From NCBI GenBank assembly GCA_039583875.1, contig CM077155.1:12999046-13063045 (forward strand): 64,000 bases of DNA, in the 5' to 3' direction. Of the stretch, positions 41,639 to 53,677 are shown in pieces (position 1 is the stretch's first letter; each line of letters starts with the position of its first letter). This DNA is from Platanthera guangdongensis (Eukaryota > Streptophyta > Magnoliopsida > Asparagales > Orchidaceae). Position numbers and translations under genes: made by a program. The notes below the pieces were generated by a model. The model was given only the letters and a program-made list of their open reading frames with translations. It was not told where the DNA came from and did not search any database.

Positions 41639-42702
41639 AACAACTCATGGAATGCAGGACTCTAGATTTATCATAGTATAAGAAAAATAGCTTTTTAAGT
41701 TACTTCGGAAGGTAGTGCTTTGGTTTTATAAACATGATGTGCATGAGGTACATATAGTAATGCTTTTAGGGTTTTAAAAAAAATACCTAACATGCAATCT
41801 AGCATAAAACATTCCCAGAAGCAAGTAAACAACCTCCAAACAGGCAAAAATAGAAGTTCTCAGTTCATATCTAGCTTCACGAGCAAGCCACCAGTGGGCG
41901 TCAACAACCTGACATGAACCCACTAGTGAGTATGTATGTTTATACAAAAAGAAGAAAACTACCTCACCAAATCGAGGAACATCAAACTCAACTACCCCGG
42001 AGGCCACAAGCAAGCTCCACCAGAACACTAGCTACTCAATCGACCACAACCTGAACCTAAGGCATTCAAAGAAAGAATACCTCAGCAAGAATCGAATGAA
42101 AAACAGTGGAGCATTAGATTCATATGAAATAAAAGAGGGGCTTACCAACCCCACAACAAATGCTATCAAAAAGAGCGAAGGTAAAATGAATAATACAGCA
42201 AGGGTAAAACACTTCCCAAGGCAAGATCAAAACGCACCAAGTGCGAGAAATAAACAACATGCCCTGCAAAAAAAACAACTACAGCAACAACAAGACAAGC
42301 ACATGCCAAAATAACAACTTTATAGAAAGGAACTAACAGTCCTAACTTGTGAATCATTAGCAGTGGTAAAGCCATGGGTCTGGGTTGGTGACCAAAAACA
42401 GTCCTCATCCAAACAACCAGACCCATAAATACTCAAGGGTTCAATGGTGGCAGCCCTAAGGTCCAATACACCAACAAAACCAGCCCAAACCGGGGCCAAA
42501 ATGGTGATAACACACCAAAATAAACAGCCCATCCCGGGGCCAAAATGGTGGTGACCAAGGCTCTATACCACACCACCACTCACAGTGCAACCAAACAAAA
42601 CCACCTACCATAATTCACGACTCGACCTTCAAAACCAGCCGAGAAACATCAACAACCCGAAATAAACTCATCCTAACCAATTCAGGAGAAAACACCAGCC
42701 TA

Positions 42703-43310
42703 AGGAGAAAGGCGTCGAGTCCACTCGACACCAAGCCAGAAGGCATCGAGTCCCTCTCGACACTAAGGCAGAAGGTGTCGAGTCCCTCTCGACACTAAGC
42801 ACAAGGTGTCGAATCACTCTCGACACTAAGCCAGAAGGTGTCGACACTAAGCCAGAAGGTGTCGACACAAAGGCAGGAGGTGTCGACACAAAGCCAGAAT
42901 ATGTCGACACAAAGACAGAATTTGTCGACACAAAGCCTGAAGGTGTCGACACAAAGTCTGAAGGTGTCGACATAAAGCCTGAAGGTGTCGACACAAAGCC
43001 TGAAGGTGTCGACACAAAGCCTGAAGGTTTCGACACAAAGCCTAAAGTTGTCGACACAAAGCCTAAAGGTGTCGACACAAAGCCTGAGGTGTCGACACAA
43101 AGCCTCAAGGTGTCGACACAAAGCCTAAAGGTGTCGACACAAAGCCTGAAGGTGTCGACACAAAGCCTGAATGTGTCAACACAAAGCCAGAATGTGTCGA
43201 CGCAAAGCCAGAATGTGTCGACACAAAGCCAGAAGGTGTCGACACAAAGCCAGAAGGTTTCGACACAAAGCCAGAATGTGTCGACGCAAAGCTAGAAGGT
43301 GTCGACACAG
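42703..43310 (-). repeat. 20-bp minisatellite GTGTCGACACAAAGCCTGAAG
   Basis: About 25 units of GTGTCGACACAAAGCC(T/A)GAA lie in tandem, preceded by longer variants with GAGTCCCTCTCGACACTAAG. Each unit contains the palindrome GTGTCGACAC. Because 20 is not a multiple of 3 and units lack stops in these phases, long frames open on both strands; they are not genes. Confidence 0.9.
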
Positions 43311-43760
43311 CCAGAATGCTTAGAGAAAAAAATTCTAATTCCTCTTTCTACCCCTTCTACCCAGCTACAACTATCCCCCAAGCTAGGCTAATACTAGCAA
43401 ACTAAAATCCTACCTCCAGCCACCACCTGGACACAAAACAGTGAAAATAAGAGAGAGAATAAATTAAAACTGGACAAAATTGAGCAAGATCTAGATGGGA
43501 TGAAAACTTCAGCAACCCTAGCTTCTAGGAAAAAGAAAGAATGAGCTACTACAGCAAGATTAATTGGAATAAAAAAATCAAGGTTGGCAAGGGAAAAGGG
43601 CGCCACTTGCCTCTACCTCCAGGAAATAGCAGCTGTATTCCAAAATTTGGCACCGGCGGCAAGGTCAGCCACCTAAGAAAAGATCTAGAGCTTTTAGAGG
43701 GAGAATGGGCAAACCCTAAAATAAAACCCTAGCTTCTAAGACAGCTCTAGAGCAAGAAAT

Positions 43761-43767
43761 ACTTACC
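43761..43767 (-). promoter_or_regulatory. Splice donor in E LTR
   Basis: The minus strand reads CTAG followed by GTAAGTATTT, a near-perfect plant donor, after a leader-like sequence without ATG. The matching acceptor is predicted at 31543-31544, one base before the gag ATG. Confidence 0.5.
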
Positions 43768-44067
43768 TAGGGAGGAAGATCCGGGTGAGAGCAGTCCAAA
43801 TCTTCCCTTATCCAAGAAAAACGAGCTCTAAACTTCGAGAAATCGTCGGCCGAAGCTGCAGCACTTCCGTTGCACGTCTCCTCCCACTGGAAGCTTACTC
43901 CTGGCTCGGGAAAGGAGAAATGAAGAGAGCACTCAACCAGCCTAAATTAAATCCTACTCCACTCACTCAACAACACCTAATAAAATAATCTAATGCTTAA
44001 GAAGTTCGGCCGCTAGCTAAAACTTATCATATATAATCAGCCACTTGAGCTCTAGCACTCAAGCTTA

Positions 44068-44070
<3 letters not shown>

Positions 44071-44148
<78 letters not shown>
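44071..44148. repeat. TA dinucleotide microsatellite
   Basis: About 38 AT/TA units, with a shorter TA run at 44182-44200. It lies just inside the promoter end of the E LTR. Confidence 0.95.
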
Positions 44149-44150
<2 letters not shown>

Positions 44151-44571
44151 CAAGCTAAATCTCAAGCTAAAAATCAAGCTAATATATATATATATATATA
44201 CATACATATGAAGCCAAACAAAACTGGCCACCGACGCGAAAAAACAAACGATCTCGGAATTCGACAAAACTCGCACCGTAGCTAAACACTCATGCTACGA
44301 AAACAACGGCGAAGTCGAGAATAACATCCGATGATCAAAACTCGGGCTAACATCTCTCGAAGCCAAAACATAAGCATTCCCTAAGAGGCTCTGTCGAGTC
44401 ACCAAAAACAGACTCCAGCTAGCTGGGGAACCTTACAAACAGGCTACAAAACAAGCCATTAAGAACTCCTCAAGAGCTAAGACGACGCTCTAACAACGGC
44501 AAAGGCCAAATATACGCCAACGTAACGCCAATCGAAGATTAAACAATCGCAGAAAAATCGGGGGCGTTAAA

Positions 44572-45411
44572 AGAGTGGAGTAATGGGGCGCACCAGAGAG
44601 TAGTGCTTGTATGCGCACTCAGGAGAGCATCACGTAAGGGTTCTAGTGGGCTTGCATCAAAGGTTTTTTGGTGGTCATGCCAGAGAGCGGGATTCAAACT
44701 CTACAGTCAATTATCGCCCCTCAAATGAATGGATATGCCCCCATTTTATATATTTTAAGAGGGATGCACCAAAAATTCATCCATTTATTTATTTGACGAG
44801 CTAATAGAAATGCAGAATTATTTTCCCCAGGATTACTAATCTTGGTGGTCACACTACTTTACCCAAGTGTAGATACTGGTAGTCTGATCATGCTCATTTG
44901 AGTGGGGGAATCTGATGACAGCCATATGAAAGTGCTCGGATCTTGATGAAAATTCTCTCTCATCTCCACGAGTGTAGCGATGGTGATGATTTCTCATCAT
45001 AGGTCCGGATCTCTGACAATCGTACACAAAAGTGCTTTTGGGGGAAAATGGCCACCCCATCAAAACTTCACCAAAATCATCGATTGAATGACCTATCTTG
45101 CAACATTTTTCGAGAAAACAACTGTGACACTTTAGATCAAAATTTTGTTAAGATATTGAAAAGATATGAACTCCCAAAGTTTTAAAAATTCAACCTCTAT
45201 TAATGGCGGGTTGAGGTCCTTGGAGGAGTGAGGAAGGGAGGGCCACAAAAGGTGTCACATGAGTTTTTCCATGTCATACGTCTGCCAATTATCGGCCAAA
45301 ATAAGGGGCCACGACAGTGGACACAATCCCACCTATTGGGCCTGAAGCTAGGGCTTGGCACTAGCATGAGGAAGGAGGAGACCTACCATAGTCAGACCAG
45401 TCTAGGCCAGG
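44572..45411. repeat. Duplicated segment, copy 1, left part
   Basis: It aligns with 59241-60090 at roughly 85-90% identity. A 65-codon frame (44607-44804) is shared with copy 2, but most differences change residues, so it is not a convincing gene. H is inserted at 45412. Confidence 0.85.
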
Positions 45412-45416
45412 ACGGG
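45412..45416 (+). repeat. Target site duplication of gypsy H, left
   Basis: ACGGG, repeated at 54709-54713. Confidence 0.85.
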
Positions 45417-47729
45417 TATAACACCCCCTATCCGTCGCATAGCATATAGCAGTAGGTCTGGCCGGGGCCCGACGCCGTATACAACAGACAGACCGGGTGG
45501 TTACTCATGGAAACCATCCAACCAATCATAACGTCCTACACAGAGCATTCTAGCGGAAGCAGTTTATAAAAGTTGCAATAAAGAACCCAGCACTAAAGCA
45601 TGAATGTCCACTAATACCAAATAGGAATGTCATAAATACACCAGTACAAGCCTTAAGGACTTACAAAAATTATTCACTTCATATTACATGTTTTACAAAC
45701 CACGGCACGTAGGCTGGTCATACATGAATAAAGCAGTAAACACTCCAATTAGGCCTTCGAGGGTCGGCTTCGCAAAAATGGGCTTTATCCCGCTATTGAC
45801 CGCTTGGTCCAGCAGTACCTGCAAGCAACAAACCACCGCACAGTGGCAAAACAAGGCAACGGTCAGCAATGCTGACCAAATTTTAACGATCCCGCCACCA
45901 TCTCGGGGCGGCGATGCTCCTTCCCTGTATTTCATTAGCATAAGCGAGCAATATATCAATATTCATTTCATCACAGACGTTGGCTCGCACGGCCACACGC
46001 CCCGTGCTCTCAGGGCACATTCTCGATGAACCGGTCGATGTCACGTCAATTAAAGCCATAGACATTCTAGACTCACCACTGCCACTTTGACGGCCAAACC
46101 TATGAGCATTTTGTCTTCTTGGTCTAGGTCACGATAATTTAAGCCATAGACCGTCGAAGACCCTAATCTATGCCAACGACAAGTGCCACGTACCCTTAGG
46201 TCTCTTTAACCGAACGACATAGAATGGGTACGGTTCCATCTAACCCGTGCTCACATCGCAATGACAATTTAAGCCATTTGCGCGGGTCAAACTTCTCCCG
46301 AGTCCCATTTCCATCACAATTCACATAACCCGGTTATGTTCAAGTTGGCTCTCAGGCCACCAAGTTGGCAAGATCACGCATCCGCCCAGTTTTCCGGGTG
46401 CACCTTTGGGTTAATCCCCAAGGCTCCCAGTTGCAATCTACCGTGTAGAAAACCCGAAAAACAACCAATAGCACGGAGTCTTCTCCAGCATTATGCAATT
46501 CAACATCACCGATCCAGACCAACATGTCCGGATAGGATTCACACATCATGCCTATGTCCGTTCTCGCTTACGGACTCTAAACAACGGGGACTTCCCATAT
46601 CTACCCGAAGGAATGCCTCCAACTCACCGCAAACTCGCGAGAGCGGGCTTCCTATACAAAGAAGAAGAGCTACACATGCTCAAGATGAGGATCGTTACCC
46701 TTGCGTTCTTCTTTGGCGCCATGGAAAAGTAAGCGCATGAAAAGCACCGCACTAGCTTTGCCTCCGTGGATCCGGAGTCGGCTCGCGATTTGGAGCTTCG
46801 AAGTTCCTCCAATGGCTGGATCTAGCCTGTTCTTCCTTCCTTGGCTCTCCTCTCTCTCTAAGTTTTAGAAAGATAACCACTCATGAAAAGTGAGGGTTTC
46901 TAAGGCCCAATCCCGGGTATATCCCTTCAGGAACAACCCCCAGCCATTGGATCATTAATTAAAGAAACAAACGGCTTTGATTCGGGACTGAAATGCCCAA
47001 TCTGGACCGCACACGGCCTGGCACATGCCCGTGTCCAGGGTCGTGTGCCTCATTCGCCGTCAAAATCGACTCGCCTGGAACAACACACGGGCATCGAACA
47101 CGCCCGTGTTCGACCTGACACGCCCGTATTCCATCTTACACGGCCGTGTGGCCGGCCGTGTACCCCCATCGATTTATCCCGAAAATAACCCGAGCACTGC
47201 TCGGGTTCTAGGACACGCCCGTATCCTTGTCCGTGTCTACCTCAACATGCCTGGGCTCCAGGCCGTGTACACGGTCTCGACACTCGACACTTCGTCGAGC
47301 GAAGATCGTCGACCTCACGACATGGCCTTGGACACGCCCGTGTCCTAGGCTGTGTGCCTTGTCTCGACACATCGTCGAGCAAAATTCGTCGACTCCCCGG
47401 GACGGGTGTCAACACGGGTCGACACGCCCTAGGACACGCCCGTGGCGCAGGTCGTGTGCCATGTCTCGACACTTCGTCGAGCGCAGTGTCGACTTCACGG
47501 GCTGAGTGTCGACACGGGTCGACATGCCCTGCGACACGCCCTTGTCGCAGGCCGTGTTCCCTGTCTCGACACAACGTCGACAGCCAAATGTCGACTTCGC
47601 CGGCTGAGTGTCGACACAAGCTTGACACGCCCTGGGACACGCCCGTGTCCCAGGCCGTGTGCCTTCTTCCAGAACCCAAAACTGGCCCAAAACGTCCCCC
47701 GTCGCTCCTTTGAGTTTCAGGGCGTTACA
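45417..47729 (-). repeat. 3' LTR of gypsy H (2313 bp)
   Basis: On the minus strand it runs from TGTAACGCCC to GGGTGTTATA (one change from GTTACA). U3 (47690-46990) is full of GACACGCCCGTGTC and GTGTCGACAC palindromes. An ATG at 46722 opens the exon MAPKKNAR, with a GTAACG donor at 46698 downward. Confidence 0.9.
46990..47690 (-). repeat. Palindromic array in U3 of H LTR
   Basis: More than ten copies of ACACGCCCGTGT-type palindromes alternate with TCGACAC/GTGTCGA elements, in units of about 110-120 bp. The 5' LTR copy is at 53970-54670. The core CACGCCCGTG is the reverse complement of the G1/D core. Confidence 0.82.
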
Positions 47730-50700
47730 ACTCTCCCCCTCTTAAAAGAATTTCGTCCACGAAATTATATAAAGGAAAGACATGTACAAAAGTAAAATTT
47801 GTACCTGAGCGTAACAACTCCGGATATTCGTCAAGCAAAGTCTGCTCTCGCTCCCAAGAGAGCTCCTCACGAGCGCAATTGTCCCACCGGACCTTGACCA
47901 TCCGGATCTCTTTATTGCGTAGCCGGTTGACCTCCGAGTCCTCAATCCGCATGTGCTTGACCTTTATCATCAACCCACTATCCACCGGCACTTGATCAAC
48001 CATGATTACTTGCGAAGGCTCTTGCACCGCCTTCCGAAGCACCGAAATATGGAATACATCGTGTAATCCACCAAGCTCCACTGAAAGCTTCAACCGATAG
48101 GCCGCTTCACCAACTCGCTCCAGAACCTCAAACGGCCTAAGGTACCTCGAGCTTAGCTTTTTCAATCGCCGCACCGGCGAGACACCCTTGAATGGCTTGA
48201 TCTTTAAGTACACCCAATCGCCCACAGCGAACTCCACATTTTTGTGCTTGGCATTATAGTACTTTGCTTGCCTGTCCTGAGCGGTAAGCAACCTCTCCCG
48301 AATGGTTCTCACCAAAGAAGTAGGATCCTCCACTTCCAACCGCTTATACAACTTTGACTCACCCGTTTCTAACCAAGATAACGGCGTGCGACATTTTCTA
48401 CCATATAGGGCCTCGAAGGGCGTCATTTGAATACTCACTTGGTAGCTGTTGTTGTATGCGAACTCCACCAAATAAAGGTGGTCTTCCCATTGCTTCCCAA
48501 AATCCAAGACACACATGCGAAGCATGTCTTCCATAGTTCTATTGACCCTCTCGGTCTGCCCATCCGTTTGCGGATGGAAGGCTGTGTTGAATTTCAACTT
48601 TGTCCCCAACATTTGTTGCACTAGCCTCCAATCATTGGACGTGAACCGCCCATCTCGGTCACTCACGATGCTGCGGGGCACACCATGATGCCGTACTATG
48701 TTATCAACATAAAGTTTTGCCAACTTCTCCACCGGATCATCCTTCCTATGCGGAATAAAATGCCGATCAACAACCACCCAAATGGCATCGTTCCCCTTTT
48801 GCGACCTTGGCAAACCGTGCACAAAGTCCATAGAGATGTCATCGAATTTCCACTCCGGAATAGGCAAGGACTTAAGAAATCCTCCCGGCTTTTGGCACTC
48901 CGCCTTCACCAAGGCGCAAGTTTGGCACTTCGCTACGTAGAGCGCCACATCCTTCTTCAAACCCGGCCACCAAAATAATTTCTTGACATCACGGTACATC
49001 TTCGTGCTCCCCGGTTGAATTGAGTACTTAGTATGGTGTGCCTCGTACAACAACTCCACCCGCAAATCGCCCACACTTGGGACACACAGACGACCGTCTT
49101 TCCAAAGCAATCCGTCCTCCACGACGAATTTGGAATTTAACCCATCCAGAGCCTCTACCGTGAACTGCTTCATATGAGCATCCATATCCAAAGTCTGCCG
49201 AATACGATCAGCCAGGTCATATTGGACTTCAGTCCAATTCAGAACTGCTTCAGCACTTGATTGCCTATCCATACAAACAATCTCCAACGCCTCCAACTCC
49301 CGTACCAACCGCTCATCATACACCGATAGCCAATTGGCTTGAGCTGGGGCTCGGCGACTCAACGCGTCCGCAACTGCATTCCCTTTACCAGGCACGTAGT
49401 GGATCTTGAATGTATAGTCCCCCAGGAACTCCATCCATCTACGTTGCCACATATTCAGATCCTTCTGATCAAACAGATACTTTAGGCTCTTGTGATCGGT
49501 GTAGATATCAATCTTTACACCGTACAAATAGTGTCTCCACAGCTTTAAGGCAAAAATCACCGCCACTAACTCCAAGTCATGGACCAGATAGCTCCTTTCA
49601 TGCACTTTCAGCTGTCTTGAGACATAAGCTATTACACTTCCGTGTTGCAGTAGCACGCAACCCAAACCGCTGCTCGAAGCATCACTATAAATCTCATAGC
49701 CTTCGGTCCCACATGGCGAACTCAGCACAGGCGCCGTGGTCAACCAACACTTCAACTCCTCAAAAGCTCGCGCGCACTCCGGCGTCCAAACGAACTTCTG
49801 CTCCTTCCTCGTCAAAGTAGTGAGAGGTAACGCTATCCGCGAGAAGTTCTCACGAAGCGCCTATAATAGTCGGCAAGCCCCAGAAAGCTCCGGACTTCCG
49901 CTACCGTAGCAAGCTCAGGCCACTCCCGTATCGCAACAATCTTTGCCAGATCCACAGCAATACCCTCTCCACTCACTATATGACCGAGGAACACCACTGA
50001 GGACAACCAAAACTCGCACTTCGAGAACTTGGCATACAGTTGATTTCTCCTTAGCGTCTCCAAAACCAAATGAAGATGCTTGAAGTGATCATCCTCACTT
50101 TGCGAGTACACCAAAATATCGTCGATGAAGACGATCACAAAATGGTCCAAGTACTCCCTGAAAGTCCTGTTCATCAAATCCATGAACACTGACGGCGCAT
50201 TAGTCAGCCCAAACGTCATGACCGTAAACTCATAATGCCCGTATCTCGTACTAAACGCTGTCTTCGGGATATCACTCTCCCTTATTCGCAGCTGATAGTA
50301 CCTAGCCTTGAGATCCAACTTCGAGTACACCGTCGACCCGACCAACTGATCAAAAAATCATCGATCCGGGGGATCGGGTACTTGTTCTTCTCCGTAAACT
50401 TGTTGAGCTCCCGATAATCAATACATAGCCTCAAGCTTCCATCCTTCTTCTTAACAAAGAGGACCGGCGCGCTCCAAGGAGAAGAACTCGGGCGCACATA
50501 CCCTTGCTCCAACAACTCTTGCAGTTGAACTTTCAGCTCCGTCATTTCTTTAGGCGCTAGCCGATAAGGAGATCGTGACACAGGCTTTGCACCTGGCACT
50601 AGCTCAATCATGAAGTCTATTTCCCGTTGAGGCGGGGCTCCAGGAAGATCTGCGGGGAACACATAAGGGTATTCCGATACCACTGAAATACAATCCAACG

Positions 50701-51156
50701 CGGGCTTCGGCTTTGCAACCTCCACTAGCGTAAAGAACAGTTCTGCACCGGCACGAACCGCCTTCACCACCTGAAGAGCAGACATCAACGTCTTGCTTGA
50801 CCCCTTTAAGCCTATAAAAGTCGTTTCATGACTTGCTCCCAGCTTGACTTCCTTGCTACCGCAATCTATATTGGCCTGCTGCTCCGAGAGCCAGTCCATG
50901 CCAAATATGACATCGAACTCCACCAACGGAAGTAAATATGCCTACAGATCGAACTCCTGATTCCCAATACGAATCTTAACATCGCAGATCCTATCCGCGT
51001 GCATCGAATACCCATTGGGCAACAACACATCCAGCTTATCCTTCGCCATCGAAGAAGGGACTCCAATGCGTGATATAAATCCTTCGGACAAGAAGGAGTG
51101 TGAAGCTCCTGTATCGAAGAGTGCTCTTGCCGGATTTTCACAAATCAAAACAAATC
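47725..51156 (-). pseudogene. Pol of gypsy H, several breaks
   Basis: From 51156 downward: protease [11 protein letters not shown], a TAG near 50940, protease tail [10 protein letters not shown], reverse transcriptase ([43 protein letters not shown] near 50110), RNase H (IYSDASSSG, GNAVADALSRR), integrase zinc region, core (D in ISMDFVHG, D in VSDRDGRF, E in GQTERVNR) and tail ending LSWEREQTLLDEYPELL. Frameshifts near 50355 and 49840 break it into three frames; five to seven integrase residues after VVVDR are missing. The last 696-codon block is open and runs through the polypurine tract, taking its TAA stop from the LTR start TGTAACG. Confidence 0.9.
47731..47743 (-). other. Polypurine tract of gypsy H
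   Basis: The minus strand reads AAGAGGGGGAGAG next to the LTR start. Confidence 0.88.
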
Positions 51157-51232
51157 CTAAATAAGCAGTGGTAAGGTAACATGTGCATAACAAGTATTTA
51201 AAGAAATTGACTAGCTATAAATTAAACCGTAC
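51157..51232 (-). other. Candidate 76-nt intron between gag and protease (H)
   Basis: The minus strand begins GTACGG and ends TTATTTAG, is AT-rich and has stops. It joins ADVVT to FVLICENPARALFDTG in phase 1, as in G1. The base before the donor is T instead of the usual G, which now makes a stop at the junction, consistent with decay. Confidence 0.5.
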
Positions 51233-52376
51233 ATGTCACCACATCAGCCTGTTTGATGGCCTCCTGTTGGCCAAGATTATACACCCTTGGTTTGGCCGGA
51301 GCATAGTGGGATGCGGTCGACTCCACCGCCTTGCCCTTCTCTTCATAGGTCGCTCCCGGCCTTCTCTCGGACTTAGGACGTCCGCTCCAACAATCACGGG
51401 CAAAATGCCCCGTCTTTCCACAAGTAAAACACGCGCCCGGGGTCCGACTCATAGTCGCCCTAGAAGCACTAGAAGGAGCTGGACCAGAAGTCCTATGCTT
51501 CTTGAAAGACCTCCGATAGCCGGACTTTGAAGTAGTCGGCACTTTGAATTCAGACTTCTTGTCACCCAAGCTTTTCTTTGCCTGTACGTTCTTCATGTCC
51601 TTCTCCAAGGACCGGGCAGTGTTGACCAAGGTTAAGAAACCCTGCGTCATCGGCCCCGAGAGTAGTAACCTCAACTCATCTCACAAGCCTTCATAGAAGC
51701 GATTAGTCTTGCGCTCCTCATCCACAATAGTGGAGATAGCATATCGACTCAAACGAGTAAACTCGTGGAGATATTCATCCACGCACCTCTCACCCTGAAC
51801 CAACTTCAGAAACTCATTCTCCAACGCTATCTTCTGCGTCGAAGGAAGGTATCTAGCCAAGAACAATCTCGAGAACTCCTCCATCGAGACATCAACAAGT
51901 TGCCTACCTCTCAATAAGTGCAGCTCCAATCCTTACCACCACATTCTCGCTTCACCGTCCAGAAGGAACATAGCGATGGTGGTCATTTGTCACTCCTCCC
52001 TCTCCGTTGCTGTCATGACTCTCTTCACCCTGGAGAGCCAGTCTTCAGCTTCAGATGGGGTTCCCAACCCCGAGAATACCGGAGGGTTAAAGCTCATTAC
52101 ATGATTAAGCTGCCTCTCGGTTGCCCTCCTTGGCACCAACGGTTCCACTACCACTTTTTCCACTCTCCTCGGCTCAGCCTCTTGTAGTGGTACCTGCTCC
52201 GTCGCAGTAGCGGGCTACTGTGTTTGCCTTGCAGGCTGTGCATTTATCACGACCAACACTCCTTCGGTCACCAATCGTATGTTCTCAGCCGACAGAGGTG
52301 TTGCAGGAGCAACATCTGGTGCACTGCTAACCTCAGAAACTCGACGTTCCGACGGCCCAACACCAGTTCTGGTCAC
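51233..52376 (-). pseudogene. Gag of gypsy H
   Basis: One frame runs from the acceptor at 52376 to the donor at 51233, broken by four stop codons (TAG, TGA, TAA, TGA). It contains the capsid motif FNPPVFSGLGTPSEAEDWLS, the FLARYLPSTQK and EYLHEFTRLSRYA segments, and a zinc knuckle CFTCGKTGHFARDC near 51390-51430. No ATG occurs at its start; the frame begins directly after a CACTATAG acceptor, which fits an upstream exon in the LTR. Confidence 0.85.
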
Positions 52377-53677
52377 CTATAGTGGTACAAAACACCGTTA
52401 AGCCACCAAATAAAATTGCAAACAGCAATTATAGGAACACGCAGGTTCCTCAAACACGTGTATTTTCATTCCTAAGTGGACATTCATGGGTTCTTTTACT
52501 GTTATAGCGATGAAACACACAATGTGCTCACCACCCCTTAAAAAGAATTCGCCCACGAATTCATCTTAAGCCCGACCAAAAACAGTAGTCTGATACCAAA
52601 TTGAAATATCATAAATACACCAGTACAAGCCTAAAGGCCTTACAAAAATTGTTCACTTCATATTACATGTTTTACAAACCACGACACGCAGGCCGGTCAT
52701 ACATGAATAAAGCAGTAAATACTCCAATTAGGCCTTCGAGGGCCGGCTTCGCAAAAATGGGCTTTAGCCCGCTATTGACCGCTTGGTCCAGCAGCACCTG
52801 CAAGCAACAAACCACCGCACGGTGGCAAAACAAGGCAATGGTCAGCAATGCTGACCAAATTATAACGATCCCGCCCCCAGCTCGGGACGGCGATGCTCCG
52901 TCCCTGCATTTCATTAGCATAAACGAGCAATATATCAATATTCATTTAATCACAGACGTTGGCTCGCACGGCCACACACCCCGTGCTCTCAGGGCACATT
53001 CTCGGTGAACCGGTCGATGTCAAGTCAATTAAAGCCATAGACATTCCAGACTCACCACCGCCACTTTGACGGCCAAACCTATGAGCATTTTGTCTTCTTG
53101 GCCTGGGTCATGACAATTTAAGCCATAGACCGCCGAAGACCCTAATCTATGCCAACGGCAAGTGCCACGTACCCTTAGGTCTCTTTAACCGAATGACATA
53201 GAACGGATACGGTTCCATCTAAACCGTGCTCACATCGCAATGACAATTTAATCCATTTGCGCAGGTCAAACTTCTCCCGAGTCCCATTTCCATGACAATT
53301 CACATAACCCAGTTATGTTCAAGTTGGGTCTCAGGCCACCAAGTTGGTAAGATCACGCATCTGCCCAGTTTTCCGGGTGCACCTTTGGGTTAATCCCCAA
53401 GGCTCCCTGTTACAATCTACCGTGTAGAAAACCCGAAAAACAACCAATAGCACGGAGTCTTCTCCGGCACTATGCAATGCAACATCACCGATCCAGACCA
53501 ACATGTCCGGATATGCTTCACACATCATGCCTATGTCTGTTCTCGCTTACGGACTCTAAACAACAGGGACTTCACATATCTACCCGAAGGAATGCCTCCA
53601 ACTCACCGCAAACTCGTGAGAGCGGGCTTCCTATGCAAAGAAGAAGAGCTACACATGCTCAAGATGAGGATCGTTAC
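52377..53677 (-). other. Candidate intron across LTR end and leader (H)
   Basis: Donor GTAACG (53677 downward) follows the LTR exon and acceptor CACTATAG precedes the gag frame. The intron contains the LTR tail and leader, where the PBS would be. The leader part (52379-52589) has no intact PBS. Confidence 0.5.

Larger units (their letters stand above)
30642..44571 (-). mobile_element. Ty3/gypsy element E, 5' end (gag, PBS, 5' LTR)
   Basis: E is the oldest element of the left nest. From right to left it has a long 5' LTR (41644-44571 plus 32230-32517, interrupted by copia F), a PBS, a leader and gag up to the zinc knuckle, where D inserted. Protease to integrase and the 3' LTR are not in the window. 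The bases after its right end (44572-44576, AGAGT) match the second copy of the flanking duplicated segment, so the boundary is supported by an empty site. Confidence 0.8.
41644..44571 (-). repeat. 5' LTR of gypsy E, promoter-side part
   Basis: It resumes after the AACAA duplication. Its minus-strand start is the decayed TTTAACGCCCCCG end (from TGTAACGCCC). It contains a TA microsatellite (44071-44148), a leader exon with a GTAAGT donor (43766 downward), the 20-bp repeat array (42703-43310) and short CCGGGGCCAAAATGG repeats (42487-42550). No protein frame is convincing. The boundary at 44571 is inferred from end similarity and the empty site. Confidence 0.7.

Noticed and set aside
42668..43310. 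Long overlapping open frames on both strands in the 20-bp repeat region
   Set aside because: The unit length is not a multiple of three and lacks stops, so frames open automatically; no domain and no start context.
42778..43310. Regular short repeats resembling a CRISPR array
   Set aside because: Units are contiguous 20-mers without unique spacers, in a plant LTR.
44607..44804. 65-codon frame shared with 59275-59473 in the duplicate copy
   Set aside because: Most nucleotide differences change the residue, no domain is recognisable, and flanking noncoding sequence is equally conserved.
52590..52600. Met-tRNA primer site next to the H 5' LTR
   Set aside because: The same CTGATACCA/CTAATACCA string occurs at the matching place inside the 3' LTR, so it is LTR sequence.
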